Translations under genes and position numbers: made by a program
Part shown: piece by piece, positions 12,681 to 25,900 of the stretch
Position numbering within the stretch: the first letter of the stretch is position 1
Layout: each line of letters starts with the position of its first letter
Notes under the pieces: generated by a model
Databases searched by the model: none
What the model was told of the DNA's origin: nothing
Seen by the model: only the letters and a program-made list of their open reading frames with translations
Origin: Anarhynchus alexandrinus
Taxonomy: Eukaryota; Chordata; Aves; Charadriiformes; Charadriidae
DNA length: 64,000 nt
NCBI GenBank assembly: GCA_008711295.1
Contig: VUYV01000610.1
Span: forward strand, 62,001 to 126,000
Direction: 5' to 3'

Positions 12681-15600
12681 AAAATGGCACTAGACAGCTC
12701 TGTTTAGACAAAAAAAAAAATAATCTCTCTTAAACAGGAAAAAAACAAAGTTATAACTGTAAATGAAATAGTGTTTTATGGGACAATGCTCCTAAAAAGG
12801 CAAACCTTCAGGTCTAAGCCATTGTTTCAGGCAGAGCTAGCAAGAAAACAGACATGGTAGACTGAGAGGTTCTTTGTGAAATCTGAGTTCTAATAAGATA
12901 GATAATCATTCTCATCAATATATCATTCGAAATAAGCATGTGTTGTTTACCAGTGCTTATAAAAAAGACTGGGTTGGATGAAATCCTAAAAACAAATGTG
13001 TTATATAATTCCCCCTCACACATACATTTTTCCTTCTCAGAGCTCCTTCCCTGTAAAAAGGATTGCAAGCAAACGCTGTCTAGCATTGCAAAAGTTGACA
13101 ATCTCACTTGATGTCAGTTAACACAGAATATTGTAGGGCTACTGCTGCAGTTCATTATGCAAATTGCTGTAGTCCCAAGGAAACCAACTCTTTTATGCAA
13201 TTAAACTGTTTACAGGCCTATTTATAACTTAATAATGGTTTAGCCTGGGTGCTTTTTGTTTCTGCTGGCACTAAGCATTTAAGCAGGATCTTTCTGTTGT
13301 CCATATGACCCACACATATTTGCGAGCTGTATGCTGTGGAAGTGATTGAATGGCTCATTTCTATGCAAGGATTCTTTCCTGTGTTCCAATGAGTTTTCAA
13401 TCCATGAATCACATTTCCAGGGTTTAAGAAAAATTAAGACATTAAGTAACTGCCTCATGCAATTTCATCAGCAATATACAAACATCAGACAGCTCAGTGA
13501 AGAAAACTTGATGTTTCCTTAAATGTTGCAGATATTTCTTCTATGTATTAAAAAAAGTGGAATGAATGAGCTAAATATATTGTCCAAATGAGATTTTTTT
13601 TTTTGGCCTGTAAGAATTTTAATAGTAAATGAATGGGACCTTTAGCTAATAAAAAAGACTTGGTAAAAAAAACCTAAATGTGCAAACAAATTGTGTTTTA
13701 ATTAGGAGAAGGGACTTCATTAGCTAATTCAACATTCTTGTGGGTTTTGTATAAGAAAGAGCTAGTTGAAAATAAGAGGCAAAGTCCATTCTTTTTATGT
13801 TTTCTTTTTCAGAAACCTAATCTCAACATTTCTAAAAAGCAAATGTCAACTTTGTAAGCTTGTTTTGAATAGAATGTGAAATAAAAACAAACCAAAGCCA
13901 ACAAGCATATAAGAAGTAAAACCCATGCATACACACACACAACAAAAACACGTTGATACCCACCCCCTCAGCTTTTCGCCAGTTTTCACATTTTAAAGAC
14001 AATACAAACTGCTACTTTTTGATAGATGCTGGGTCACAAAGATTATACCAAGATATTTCTCCTTTATTTATTCTCTCATTGTGTGAATTTCTCATTCCTT
14101 TTGCTACCATGTCCTACCTTCAACAGAGATAATGTCCTCTTCACTTAAATCATATAATTCTGCTTCTTAGCTTGACTGGGACTGAATTTATCTGAAAGGT
14201 GTGAGGTTTAGTCCTGTTGAACTAAGTGTCATAACCTTATACATAATTTTTTGGTCTGAAGTTTTTAACAAGTGGTTTTGTGGAAAAGAGAAGTGACACC
14301 ACCACTAGTTTCCTTTAAAAATAAAATGACAGCTACCTACTTCCTTTTAGATGAATTAAATGTTAAAGGACAGCAAATCATTTTAGGCTGTCAATCCTGA
14401 CCTTGTATACGCATCTGGGTCTTCCTGTTCAGTACATACAATATATTAATTGAATGTAGCTTACAGTGTATGTGTACTATAGTATTGTATACTATGTTAC
14501 ATGAACAGCTAACATGGTGCTGGGCACACAAAGAAAGCCAAACCATTAAGTACAATAATGCCATGCTTTTCCTCAGGACAAGAGAATACACCTAGGAAAA
14601 ACTCAAAGCATCTACTGACTTCACATGGTTGAAGACCAATTTTGTTTTCATTGTTCTTTTGTGCATAGACTTCCAAACTGAATTAGATATCTAAATGTTT
14701 TAGATGACTTTTTTTTTTTTTTACCTGACCCTTAATTGTGCAAACACCAACTAGGACAGAATGAACTTTGAGTCTCAGATAAAAAGAAGCCAAGGACTCT
14801 AAATAATCCCAAGAAAAGGCTAAAACTGAACAATTCCTGAAGTACTAAAATCAGAATTTGATATATTAATTTCTGTATTATTCTGATGAATGAACAATTT
14901 AAAAATTATTGATTTATTGATTTAATCTCAATTATGACCTTCATTTGTTCACTTCATTAATGCAGCTTTAATTAGCTGAGTAAAATTGCAGTATATGAGC
15001 TGAGTATATTGCTTTATGTAGTGCAGCTTGATCTTTTTCTAAATTCGTAAAAATTAAGCGGAAATGCCTGATTCCATCACATTCCAACAATGGTAAAAAC
15101 CTCAGAGCTATCAGGTTTCTCTGGATAGGAATTAGTATGTCATTGAGTCCTGCTCTCAAATGTAAACATAGGTAATTCAGATTTCCAGGGAAGATGCAAA
15201 AAGAGCTGTGGAAGTTAGTTCTTTGGCCCGCTGATCTGAATTTCAACCACTTTCAGTCCACAGTCCCACCAACAGTGCTTAGATCTTTCTCTGCCTTCAT
15301 CTTTGCGGTCCACGATTGTGCATGTCTGTTCCATAGTAATGGCAACCGCAATAATATCCATTAAAGCTGTAACTTTGTTGAGACATTCATAGGGCTTTAT
15401 CCTTCTTTGTGGATTCTCTGTTGCTGAGTTTGTGCAGAAACCTTTTCTTCAGTTGCTACAGAAATAGGTTGTCTTGTCTCCATTTGCCTGCCTTTTTTCA
15501 CATTTCTTGTAATCTAACATTTTTCAGATCTGCACTACTCTCGTGAATTTGCTTGAAACTGAAAAATGTGTTCAATATTAATGGGGAGCAGAAGTGCCAG

Positions 15601-16926
15601 ATGGACTAATAGAGAAAGAATGAACTCATAAATTTCGTTTCTTAAGGGAATTAGGTAAAAAATCCTTGTCAGAGTCTTTTTTCTACCGTGAAGTCTACAA
15701 GGAATGTTGATCTTGTTAATAAAGACATTTGTGTTTGCTTGTACTTAACATAATAAACACATAGCACTGTATGTTCGGCTTGGTGGAGCATATCTCTTTC
15801 TTCCTTACCTATTGTTGCTTTACTCCCTTTTCTTTAGACCTTCTCATAAATAAAATTGCAAAACTTTTGATCAGAAGCTATTGGTGAAGCTGACATTTTA
15901 AAAAGTTAAACGAAAATATTAATAATAAAAATAACTAATAGTGGAGCTCCTCAGTGATGGATCTGGACAGAGCTTAATTTTTTAAAGAAATAATTGAGTT
16001 CTACTAATTGAGTTTCATCTTGTAAAATATTAAATACTAACAATACTTAAAAATGTCACATTTGTTTGCTTGTACACTACCAGTATTGAGATCATTAAAG
16101 TCCTGTGAAGTTAAGGTTATGAGTCAAGTCTGACACATCATGGCAAATCTCCATCACTGGGTGTGATAATAAAATTTCAAGTATTTGGAAAGCCAAACCA
16201 GAGAGTCTAAACAAGTCTAAACTGTTTTTTTGTTAAAAACTGCCTTGTTTTTTTTTTCTTTTTTTGATGGTCAAGGTCCCAACATACCTAGTCATATGTT
16301 GGATTAAATTAAATAGTAGCTAACAAAAGAAAGCATTAGTCCTACTACAAAGCCTGTCATAGCAAATGGTATTATAACAACCCCACTAACATCAGCTAAT
16401 TCAAATATGTCATTCCTCCCTTTTTTCTCTTGGGACTAATCTAATATGAATTGATGTGTTGAATCAAACACATGAAGGCACTGATTTTCTTTTTTTTTTC
16501 TCTGTCAGATCGACTTTTATTCTGCTACTTTTGAAAAGAGGTATCATCTTGGGTATCTGGGCTCATGAAATACTTTCTCCCCACGTTACAGACACACATG
16601 TGTGGGCACACACATTATCATAAAGGGTGGAAATGCAGAAAAAGAACTTGAGTACCTCTCCAATTGAAACATCAATGCACTGTCCAACCTGTCTGATTGC
16701 CCAAAGGCCAAAACTATTCGTATTATTACGAACAACTGTGATCCATTGCTTCCTGCTGAGCTGACTGTCCCTGCTTTCTTCTTTCTTCTCTACCAGGGAG
16801 CTAGGAAATCAGAATGAGGATTCCTCCTAACTTGTGCTATTTTTGTTCTGGATGCCAAAGGCTTTTTCCTCCTTTTGGAATCTTCAGCTAAATTAAGATG
16901 GCGATGAAAAATAAAGCATCTCTAAA
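12681..16926. other. unique AT-rich non-coding DNA
   Basis: No reading frame is longer than about 97 codons, and no repeat family is visible. Two patches, about 13530-13760 and 14850-14990, are rich in TAATTAG, TTAATT and CATTAAT words of the kind common in conserved developmental enhancers. Without cross-species alignment this is only an impression. A 12-bp palindrome CACACATGTGTG lies at 16593-16604. Confidence 0.5.
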
Positions 16927-17686
16927 ATGACAGCAAATATATCACATACCACTTGGCTAATGGAGCTCTCGTGGAAATCAAAGCATGGAGTGCGTTTATT
17001 TAGGACAAGTGCAGAGGTAACCAGCATCCATTTTTGCAAAACCATCAGTAGGGAGAGCACTCGTCATGTAAGTGGAAGAGCTAGGTTCAGTGTTTTTTCC
17101 TATTGGAAGGGATCCAAATCCAGTCCAGTAGCCTGCATAAGGAACCTTATCTCTGCCTCCTGTCCACTGTGTGAAAGAAAGAGGGACCAGAATAAATTTG
17201 ACTTTCCAGCCTAGTGGTGAGGGCATGTACTATAAAGTGCAGCCTGGATTCAGTCTCCCCTTCAATCGAAACCATTGTAAAAGATGTAAAAGATGCAGTT
17301 CTGGGAGTAAGTGCTTGAACATTGATTTCTTTCCTCCTGGGGTATTCCCTTTTGAAACTACAAAGGAGCCTAGTCTGAATGAAACCTATTATAAATACAG
17401 GTACTTGAGGAAAAGCTATCACCTTATGCTTAAGGAATGTCTTAAAGTAGCAGCTGTCTGCAGCTCCTTGGAGTGGTTTTACACGAATTGGGCCTATTGT
17501 GCTTAAAGTTGACAGCAAAAGCAGACACAAAGGCAGATTATCTTGGACAATTCTCAGTGTAATGTGACAGGATATACAAAAGTCAAGAAGGAAGGTCCTT
17601 GGAAGTGAAGCAACTTGGTAAAAGTCAAATAACAGGAAAATGGCAGAACCAGGTAACCAGTCTTCTTGAGGTCTCATCTCTGCCAT
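16927..17686. other. ORF-rich block of unknown nature
   Basis: This 760-base block is open in several frames. A minus-strand frame of 179 codons (17147-17686) is the longest in the window. Plus-strand frames of 95 codons (16927-17214) and 111 codons (17171-17506) overlap it. The 179-residue translation has three hydrophobic stretches (roughly residues 14-45, 52-66 and 89-103) and no motif I know. The 111-residue one has a small Cys cluster, CKRCKRCSSGSKC, near residue 37. Base composition is a little less AT-rich than its surroundings. A rough estimate at 38-45% GC expects between a few hundredths and a few tenths of a frame this long per window, so it is uncommon but not significant. I do not assign it as a gene. 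Confidence 0.3.
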
Positions 17687-20600
17687 GAGACTGCCTTAGG
17701 ACCACAGTTGCACAGACAGCACAGTGAACTCTAAATGATCACTTATTTTGATGAAGTTAGGGTTTGGGTAGGTCCATGTATGTATTTCCACTGGGCTTAG
17801 AGAGAAGCAATGGTTTTCAGAAGCTAAAAATTTGCCCCTTCAAATATACAGTTTGACATTAAGAGATTTTCAGATACTTTTTGTTATGTCCCTAGGTATC
17901 TTTATCCTAATGTAATAAACCACACATATATTCTCTGCAGTTAGGTTGAACTGGATGTCCCAAGCTGAATAAGAAGAGTGACTGGTGGTTGGGAGTACGA
18001 ATATATTTGCATGAAGACCAATGGCTGCACAATGTGAGACAATGTGAAGTACTTGGTGGAAACTGGAGGGTTTTCTCAGCATTCCTGACACCTGCAGTTG
18101 GAATAAAATCCAGGAAGTATTATGTCCCATAATTCCTTGCCTTGATTCTCAAGCAAAAAATATGCTAAAGATAAAAACATGGCAATATATGCAGTTATTC
18201 TTCAATATGATTTTTTCTGAACTGAGCTTACTGTACACAAGCCAATACTTGGATAACAAAATAATTTTATGCATTCAGTAATTCTTCACTGAATGAGTTT
18301 TTGAACATCTTTGCTGAATTTATAACTTTATGACACCTGAAGAAAGATTACAGCTGACAAGAAAGAAGGTGGAAGTGGGTTCACCAGCACTTTACATTTC
18401 GATTTATCTCAATGCTTTAACCTACCCTGTAGTGCCAGAAGGACAAAAGATTAAGATTACTGGTCCTCATCCCACCTGCTGACTACACTTACACATCTGT
18501 CATTAGAACAGTGTACCCATATAAGTGGAGGGAGAAATAGAAAAGAAAAATACACTCAAGGACTATTTTGCTGGTATAGTCACAGTAATAACAGTAACTT
18601 AAAATAGGACAGTGACCACCAACTCCTGAGAACACTCCTTCAGAGCTTCCCAACCACATGTCAGTGGTGGGATAGATGCCATCTCTGACATATCTCCACA
18701 AACTAATTGTGCTGTTTTCTAGCGTCACCTGGATGCTTCTGTAGTTCAGGGATCTAAATGCTGGAGGTGACTTGAGAGGTATCTTGGCATATTGAGCTAC
18801 AATAAAAGGGGTTATAATAGCTTACTGGCTAGATAAAATAATCTTGGGCAGATGTGGCTCTGTAATTCCCTTTTTGTCTCCTTCATATCTCCTTCATATT
18901 TAAGTTAGCAGACACAAAAATGCAGTAGGTTACTGTGCTCTGAAAATCCACTTTCTATGATCTCTGATTAGAGTATCTTTTTACACACATTATAGTCAAA
19001 ATAATAGTCAGCAATGGGGCCAAGAAAGCATTTTCCTTAACACCAGTGATGGGCTCCTCCTGCATTTTTTCTCTCCTCTCTATCTAGAATATATGTCACT
19101 TTCTAGTGTCATCTAAGCATATCAGTTTATTCCTAGATGAAGCAGAAGTTGCTAGCAACTTGATGACTCCTGTCCTCTATCCACATTGCCATGTGGTTAT
19201 GTCAACACAACCTTCATATCGGTATCAGAATATGTTCCGAATTCCACAAGTGAAATGGTGTAGAGCAGTTTCCACCCAATACCTTGTGCTAGGTAGTCTC
19301 CAGCTGTTCCCTGTTTCTCTCTCTGAAGGAACTGCCTGGTTCGTTCTGGTACAGATGCTGCCTGTGAATTAATCTCTATGGAATATGGGAAATCATGGGC
19401 TGTTACTCTACAATACTGAACCAAAGACCCTTTAAGCACAAGACTTGTCATTTGGCCAAATTTACTGAGTTTGGTTTAGTTTTCTCCAACAGACTTTCAA
19501 GAGTCTGGGATGCACAGGAGCTTTGATTACACTATGTCGTATTTCCTACTGAACTGCATTTCTCTGACTCTTTCCATGTAGTCTATGAGTACATGACATA
19601 TTTCAGTTTTCAGTCTTATCAATCATCTGACACATTCATGAATGCTTCGGTTTAAACATTGTATGAGAGTGCTAAGGTCATGAGCAACAAGGTGTTGGTG
19701 TGACTCCAAGTATCTGAAGAGAAGTCTGCCTGATAACTTTCTCCTCAGATATGCAGAAAAACATCCTTCTCTCTTCACTTGTAAACACCTGCACTGTTCT
19801 GCATAGTCATATGCAGTCACATTTTCACCAGGGTCTTTGTCTGGGAGCTTCAGCTGTCAAACAAAACATATTTCTGCAAAGGGAAGGGATTTTTCTGGAA
19901 GTAGCTAAATCTGTCCTGTAGAGCTGCACCTTGACACATACGATGACTTAGATTGTCAAATAAATGGTTTTGATGATGAACAGTTTGAAGCTCCTTTCAG
20001 CAATGTATTTCATTTAGTCAAGAACTTTAATCCATCCCAATGACAGAACTCCCTCTTTAGTGTATTGTTTAGGAGCTATCTTTGCTACTTTCTACACACT
20101 TCTGCAGGGGACATAGGAGGAAAACTGACCAAGTTTTACTAGATACATGATGGCGTGTGCAAACTGTATTTGTGTGAATGTGTAATGGGTCATCTGCTTC
20201 TTGGTCCAAGAGCTACAGATGGTGTTTTAAGGAATTCTTACTTTCTGAAGTTTTCAACACCTTTTAAGGTTTTGAAATTTGGTTTTGATCCTCACCTGAG
20301 TAATACTTTGAACAGTATTCGCTATTTTGAAATGTTTCAGTTTCAACAAAGCAATGTATTTTAACTACATTTAATTGCCTTAAATATATTATTTCAATTT
20401 TCAGCTAAATATGTCTGTTTATGGTATTTCAGAAGAATATAAGGGGAAAAAATGCTAATTGCCCTCAAAGGTAATAAGAATTTGTTGCCTAGAAACTATA
20501 CAGGTCTTTGAAACCTCCGTAGTTTTAAGGATGACAACAACAATGCCTAAGTAACATACATTGTTTACAAGAAAAAAGTAAGCTTTGAAAAGGTGGTCTC

Positions 20601-22520
20601 GATGGCAAAAGTGTAGGGATATGGTATCATGGTGTAAGCAAGCACTATAACACTTGAAAGCCCATGGATTAGGATCTATAGGGGTAGTTTAGTCTCACTG
20701 TTATTTCGCACCCATTGATTTGAAGTGGCAATATTTATATTGGCTTTGGGATGCAGGAGAGTACACTGTGTCATAGTAGTTTTGCCAATAAATATGGACT
20801 GTACAGAGTGATGCTCAATAATCCCTTTTCAGTTCTCTGTATTGCCTTATCCAAAGTTTAGCAAAACAGATCTGTATGGTGGCTACTACTTGTGATTAGG
20901 TGTTAATGCAACCCTAGGGAAGGACAAGAGTCCTACTGAAGATTTAGTGTTAACAGTTAATAACACAAGAACATGCCTTCTGGAATACCAATATATCAAA
21001 TATTATGCCCAGCCTATGTTAGCCATGTGCTCTACTGTACTCTTATGGGAAAAGCTAATCCTGAAATACAGAAGATAGCATAAAACAAGCTTCATGTAGA
21101 ACTGCTAACACACTTGATGCCATTAACTCTTAGAATTCACTGCAACAAAGTCTTTTTAGAAGAAATAATTTGATATCTTTTTTAAAGAAATACATAAACA
21201 TATGTGACTAAGAGCTGCTTCTGCGGTTCCATGACTTAGGGTAATGCTAAGCACCCTGTTAAGCCTAGTGTTGCAGTGTTCAGAGGTTATGACTTCAGTC
21301 AAGAGAATGCAGTTTCCCTGGTTTAGCATCAGATAACATTTGGAGTTAGGAAGGGCTACTTACTTTCCTTAAAAACACACATCAGAAATGCAAGATATCA
21401 AATGAGTCTCTGACTGCAATACTATTCTCACATTTTAAGACACATGACATATCTAAAGTGGGGTTAAGGTTGAGAAGCAATGATATGAAGAAATTAAGTT
21501 TCTTCTCCTTGTTCACGTGGACAGTCTGTGGAAGGTCTTAGTAGTATAAAATCTACTGGTACTTGGTTGAAAGCTTCAAACAGTAGCCTTCCATTTTAAA
21601 ATTCACTGCAGTACAAGCACTGTATAGCATATGTAAATCCATACAGCGGGTGCATTCAGATCAGCATTTGCCTGGCACCTGTTTTAAGTGGGCAGTGTAC
21701 ATCCAGCATTTTTTTCAAATGGTCCTCTAACAGGATACTCATGATGACAGTAAAAAGCTTCACTTTCTTTTGTGGAGCAAATAAATGGAGCTGCACTAAT
21801 TTTATTTATCCACCTATTTACCTACTATTTATCTCTTTTTCCTGTTAAAGAACAAGTAGGCGGTGGCACCTGAGTCTGACAAACTCCGTTTTAAACAGAC
21901 TACTGATCTACAGAAGCATGCAGAATTATTCCATCAAGGACATACTTTATTGTCTACTGTTGAAGTAGCTGCATTAAAAGGAATCTGTATGAAAAAAAGT
22001 GAACGTGAATCGATATCTACAAAAACTCTTTCAACAAGCAAAGATAAATGGTTTTCTAGCATAGTTTGTGCTGAGCTGCTGACATACCTATATTTATATT
22101 CAGTGATGTCTAAAAAAAAGGGCTCTAAAAATAAACATCGGGAAAGTAATCACCTGAGGTTTGACACTTTAAAACCAGTAGTCGAAATTAGTATTCCGAA
22201 GCCATGAGGCCATAATGTATGTGACTGAATAGCTGCTGTTATTGGAACACACTGATTTATCACCTTATGTAAGGTGCAAAAGTAAATTCAAAAGCTGTAT
22301 AATAAAATCTCATATGACAAAAATTAGAATTTTATTAGATTCTTTTTAGATTGTAGCATTTCATATCCAGAAATGGGACATGAATTAGTTAGAAAATAAT
22401 GGTTTAAATCAGTTTATGCGGGTCAATAACACTCTCTTCCCCCCAGAATAACTGGACAAACCAGTGGCAACGTAATTCTCTATGCAAATGACATTTTCAG
22501 AAGCCTCACAGCATTAGACT
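17687..22520. other. unique AT-rich non-coding DNA
   Basis: There are only chance-length frames. The largest is 114 codons on the plus strand at 21863-22207, lysine-rich and with no recognisable family. No LINE, LTR or tandem array is visible. Confidence 0.5.
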
Positions 22521-22556
22521 TTATTGTTGTTGTTGTTATTATTATTATTATTGTTA
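22521..22556. repeat. mixed TTG/TTA trinucleotide microsatellite
   Basis: TTGTTG units pass into ATTATT units and then back to TTG over about 36 bases. The tract is imperfect. Confidence 0.85.
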
Positions 22557-22950
22557 TGGACAAATGTTTTTAAACACTTTCGGTTAGTTGCCTTTTATGG
22601 ATGCCTCAGAAAATAAACTACTCAGAGGCAAAGTGAAAAGGTTTACTTCTTTACACTCAAGGATAAATCTTTTCAAGTTAAATTATGAAGTGAATGTAGA
22701 ACAAAAACCACTTATAATGAAAAATTAAACTACACTTCAACCTAGGAATATTTACTTCCCCAGAAGTGTTTTCATCTAAAGAATTACATTTATGAGGGGA
22801 AAAAAATGTTTAAAGAGTGTTCGGGTGCTGCAACTTGCCATGATTGTCTTCTTTCTAATCCCAGGGTCAAAGAGTTAGCCAGCTCTGTACTTCTACACTC
22901 AGGTTTTACAGATTTACTTAGTATCACGATGGAAGGGCAACTGGAGACAA

Positions 22951-22990
22951 ATAGATAAGATAGATCAGTCAATAGATAGATAGATAGGTA
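22951..22990. repeat. imperfect GATA tetranucleotide microsatellite
   Basis: ATAGATA and TAGATAGATA units run for about 40 bases, with an interruption (CAGTCA) in the middle. On the minus strand the tract produces the low-complexity LSLYLSIYLL run within the 126-codon frame at 22790-23170. That frame is therefore a repeat artefact, not a gene. Confidence 0.85.
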
Positions 22991-25900
22991 CAAAGAAAGC
23001 AAGAAAGCTGAAAGAAGGAAAGAAAACCATGTGATTTTAGAACACTTTGTCAGACATTGTGCAGTGGGTCCCTTCTCTGACAAATCTCCTGGTCGTGGGA
23101 AATTCTGACTACGAATCCTCCTTTCTGTTCTTCTCAGAAGAATAGGTGATGGGGATAATGGTACACACACTCCCAGATTTTAGAGCCGTCCTCTGGTGAT
23201 TGCAGGTACTGGGCTGGGATACCTGGTGAAATGAATTAGGAAGCATTTTCGGTTTTGCTTACAAGCCTACGAGCCAAAACCCTACTAAATCCTGACGTCT
23301 TTAGTAAGTTGCAAAGGTTGCAGTTGAGGACTCAGTGGTGAAACTGCTTGCAGAGCAGCTGATACAATCAGTGGGAGGTTTACAACTAGAGCTATTGCAA
23401 AGTAGAGGAGAGACTGGAGAAAGAGAAGCATGTTACTACCTGCATCACTGATCTATGGCCCTCCATGAAGGCACATGTCCCTTCTCTGAATGTTAACGAA
23501 AAGAGGAGGGAACACTGTTGAAAACCTGTATACAACAGTTAATTTTGGAAAGGGACATTTTTATTTTTTTTATGTTTCATTTATTCTTTGATAGGGTTTT
23601 TGCAATGTTACTCTTTTAGCCAGTTGAGGCAAAACAGCTCTTTCTTAGACCTGGAAGACAAATATTGGAAACTGCAATGCTTAACTCTAATAGGTCTTAC
23701 CAACTAAGGCAATTTTAACCTCCAGCCTATTGCATATATAATGCACTGTTAATACATCCAAAGCTGTGTGTCATCCAGCCCTGAAACCTTCAATAGTTGC
23801 AGCTTATTTATTAGTAACCAGAAGTTGTTTCAAAAGTGTAGTACTCTGACAGAGGGAGACAGAAGTGAGCTCAGATTTTTATGCAACTGTGATCTCTTCA
23901 GGTAGCAAACGCCTGGGAGGGAATTGACCTCTTGAAGGAGAGACACTTGCTTGTGACAGTGCTCCCTTGCTGGGTCCTTCCCCCAGCTTCCCCCTGTGCA
24001 TCCCAGCTCGTGGAGAGGAGTGTAGCTGTGTACAGGAAGGCATGACAGGAGATTATACAGAGTCCTAAGTAATAACAACCCTAATCCATGCTGGAAATGA
24101 GCAAGTTTCCGGGGTTCACAGATGGCAATTTTCAAACATCCTTGAAGCTGTGACTATGTACACAGGAGGATGGCTGTGGTGGGGTGAAGCCTTCTCTTGA
24201 GCTCACACTGAGTAGCTGTGATTAATTTTCCAAACTAAAGCTCTCAAACTAGTATTCAAACACCTCTGATCTGTTTCAGACCCACTACTTCAGCCCTTCA
24301 GTCTCTACTCAGGTGAAAGTTTTGCTGACCTTGAGGACAGCTTTGCTGAGCAGAAGGCTGCAGAGAGAGGTAAATTCCACCCCCGTTAATGCCGCAAAGC
24401 TTACAGAATACCTCCGTCACTTTACCTTCAATTACACCAAAGCATGTGAAAAGAAGAGTTTCATTTCTTAGACTCACACTGCTTCAGTTGTTGGCATGAC
24501 AAGTGGTTTCTCACTGAAGCTCTGTAAAATACTATTGATTTTGGCAGAATGGCTAAAATGAGCTACTATCTGCTTCTTATCGTCTATCATAGTCAGATTG
24601 GCTTTGGAATCACAGGGTTTTCACTGGCAATTTCAAATAAGAGGCAATACACACTTCATGGTTTAGATCCAATTTTGTTTTGTCAAAGAATACAACTCTC
24701 CTCTTTTGCCACTTTGAATAAGATGACTTGGATTGTCTTGCCATTTTCAGTTTCTCCACAGAATTATTGCCAGCGTTGTTTTTGACAACGTTCTATACAT
24801 AAATAAACTCTGTACCCAGGAGATGTGGCTCCCATATCTGAAGACCAAAGGAGAATTCTTTTTCCACTGCATCATAAAATTCTTTTGTCTTTAGTAGAAC
24901 AAATATAGATAAAAAATTACTGTCTACTCTTTCTTATGTTTCGGTAGTTGAGGTCCTTGCAGTGGTGAAATTTCGCTTGTGAGAATGAAATATTATGCAA
25001 GTAAAGAAGAGGGAACAGAAATACACCACTCTGCTTTCATCTTTGTGTAAACTTGTACAAGTCACAAACAATGGAATCTGAGTATGATTTTGTTTTTCTG
25101 ACAGGCATTTGCTTTACTTGGTTGTCTGTTTACAAGGTGTCTTTTATTTTTTAACTACAAAACAGAGAAAGAGTCTGCAGACAAATGGTTTGCAGCACAG
25201 GACTGAGCAATCTGTGTACTCTTCAGAAGAGGTTTTCTACGGGTTCACTCAGATGGGAGTTGTCTCCTCTTCTCTGTAGAAGAAGGTGCCATGATGGAGA
25301 CACAGGCCCTGGTCAGAGACAAGGCAGAGAATGACGGCAGGACCATCATATCTTACCTCAGGTTTGTACCATGTAAGAAGCCAAGTTGTCACATCAGCTC
25401 CCCCTGAATACGAGTAAATATGGAAGAACATGGCTCTTTGGTACAAGCCAGCCATAATATAGTGAGAAAATATTGCTCTTTTGACTTCCATCCTTAGTTC
25501 AAATCGTGGGAGCTCAGCTGTGTGTCTCTAATTTCCAGTTCTCGAAACAGACCCTGGCATGGTTGGTACTAAGGTGTGAATGAAAGCAATGGCAATAGGA
25601 ATCAACCATGCAAATCCTTTACAGTACAGATGAGACCTGAAGTCCATGCGGTCTTAAACTAAATTAAGCACTCTGTAAGGACAGCAGAAAAGTGGGGTCT
25701 GAAATTTTTATAACTCTTTGATATACTTAGGATCACATTTATCTCTTGTCTTAATTCTGATTTTGCAGCTCACTTACCTCACAGGAAGTCAAGCAATTCA
25801 GGAAGTACTTATCAGCCTCAGGATGAGCTGGGGAATGTCCCATCAGGGAGAAATAACGATGGCTTGCCCTCCTAGCAAACCCTACCTGAACTATCATCTG

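Noticed and set aside
16593..16604. Palindrome CACACATGTGTG as a regulatory site
   Set aside because: It is a short CA/TG palindrome within a CA-rich patch and is easily produced by chance.
17147..17686. 179-codon minus-strand frame as a definite gene
   Set aside because: There is no recognisable domain, no splice or promoter context, and overlapping frames on the other strand. It is kept only as an observation.
22790..23170. 126-codon minus-strand frame as a membrane protein
   Set aside because: The hydrophobic LSLYLSIYLL stretch is the translation of the GATA microsatellite.
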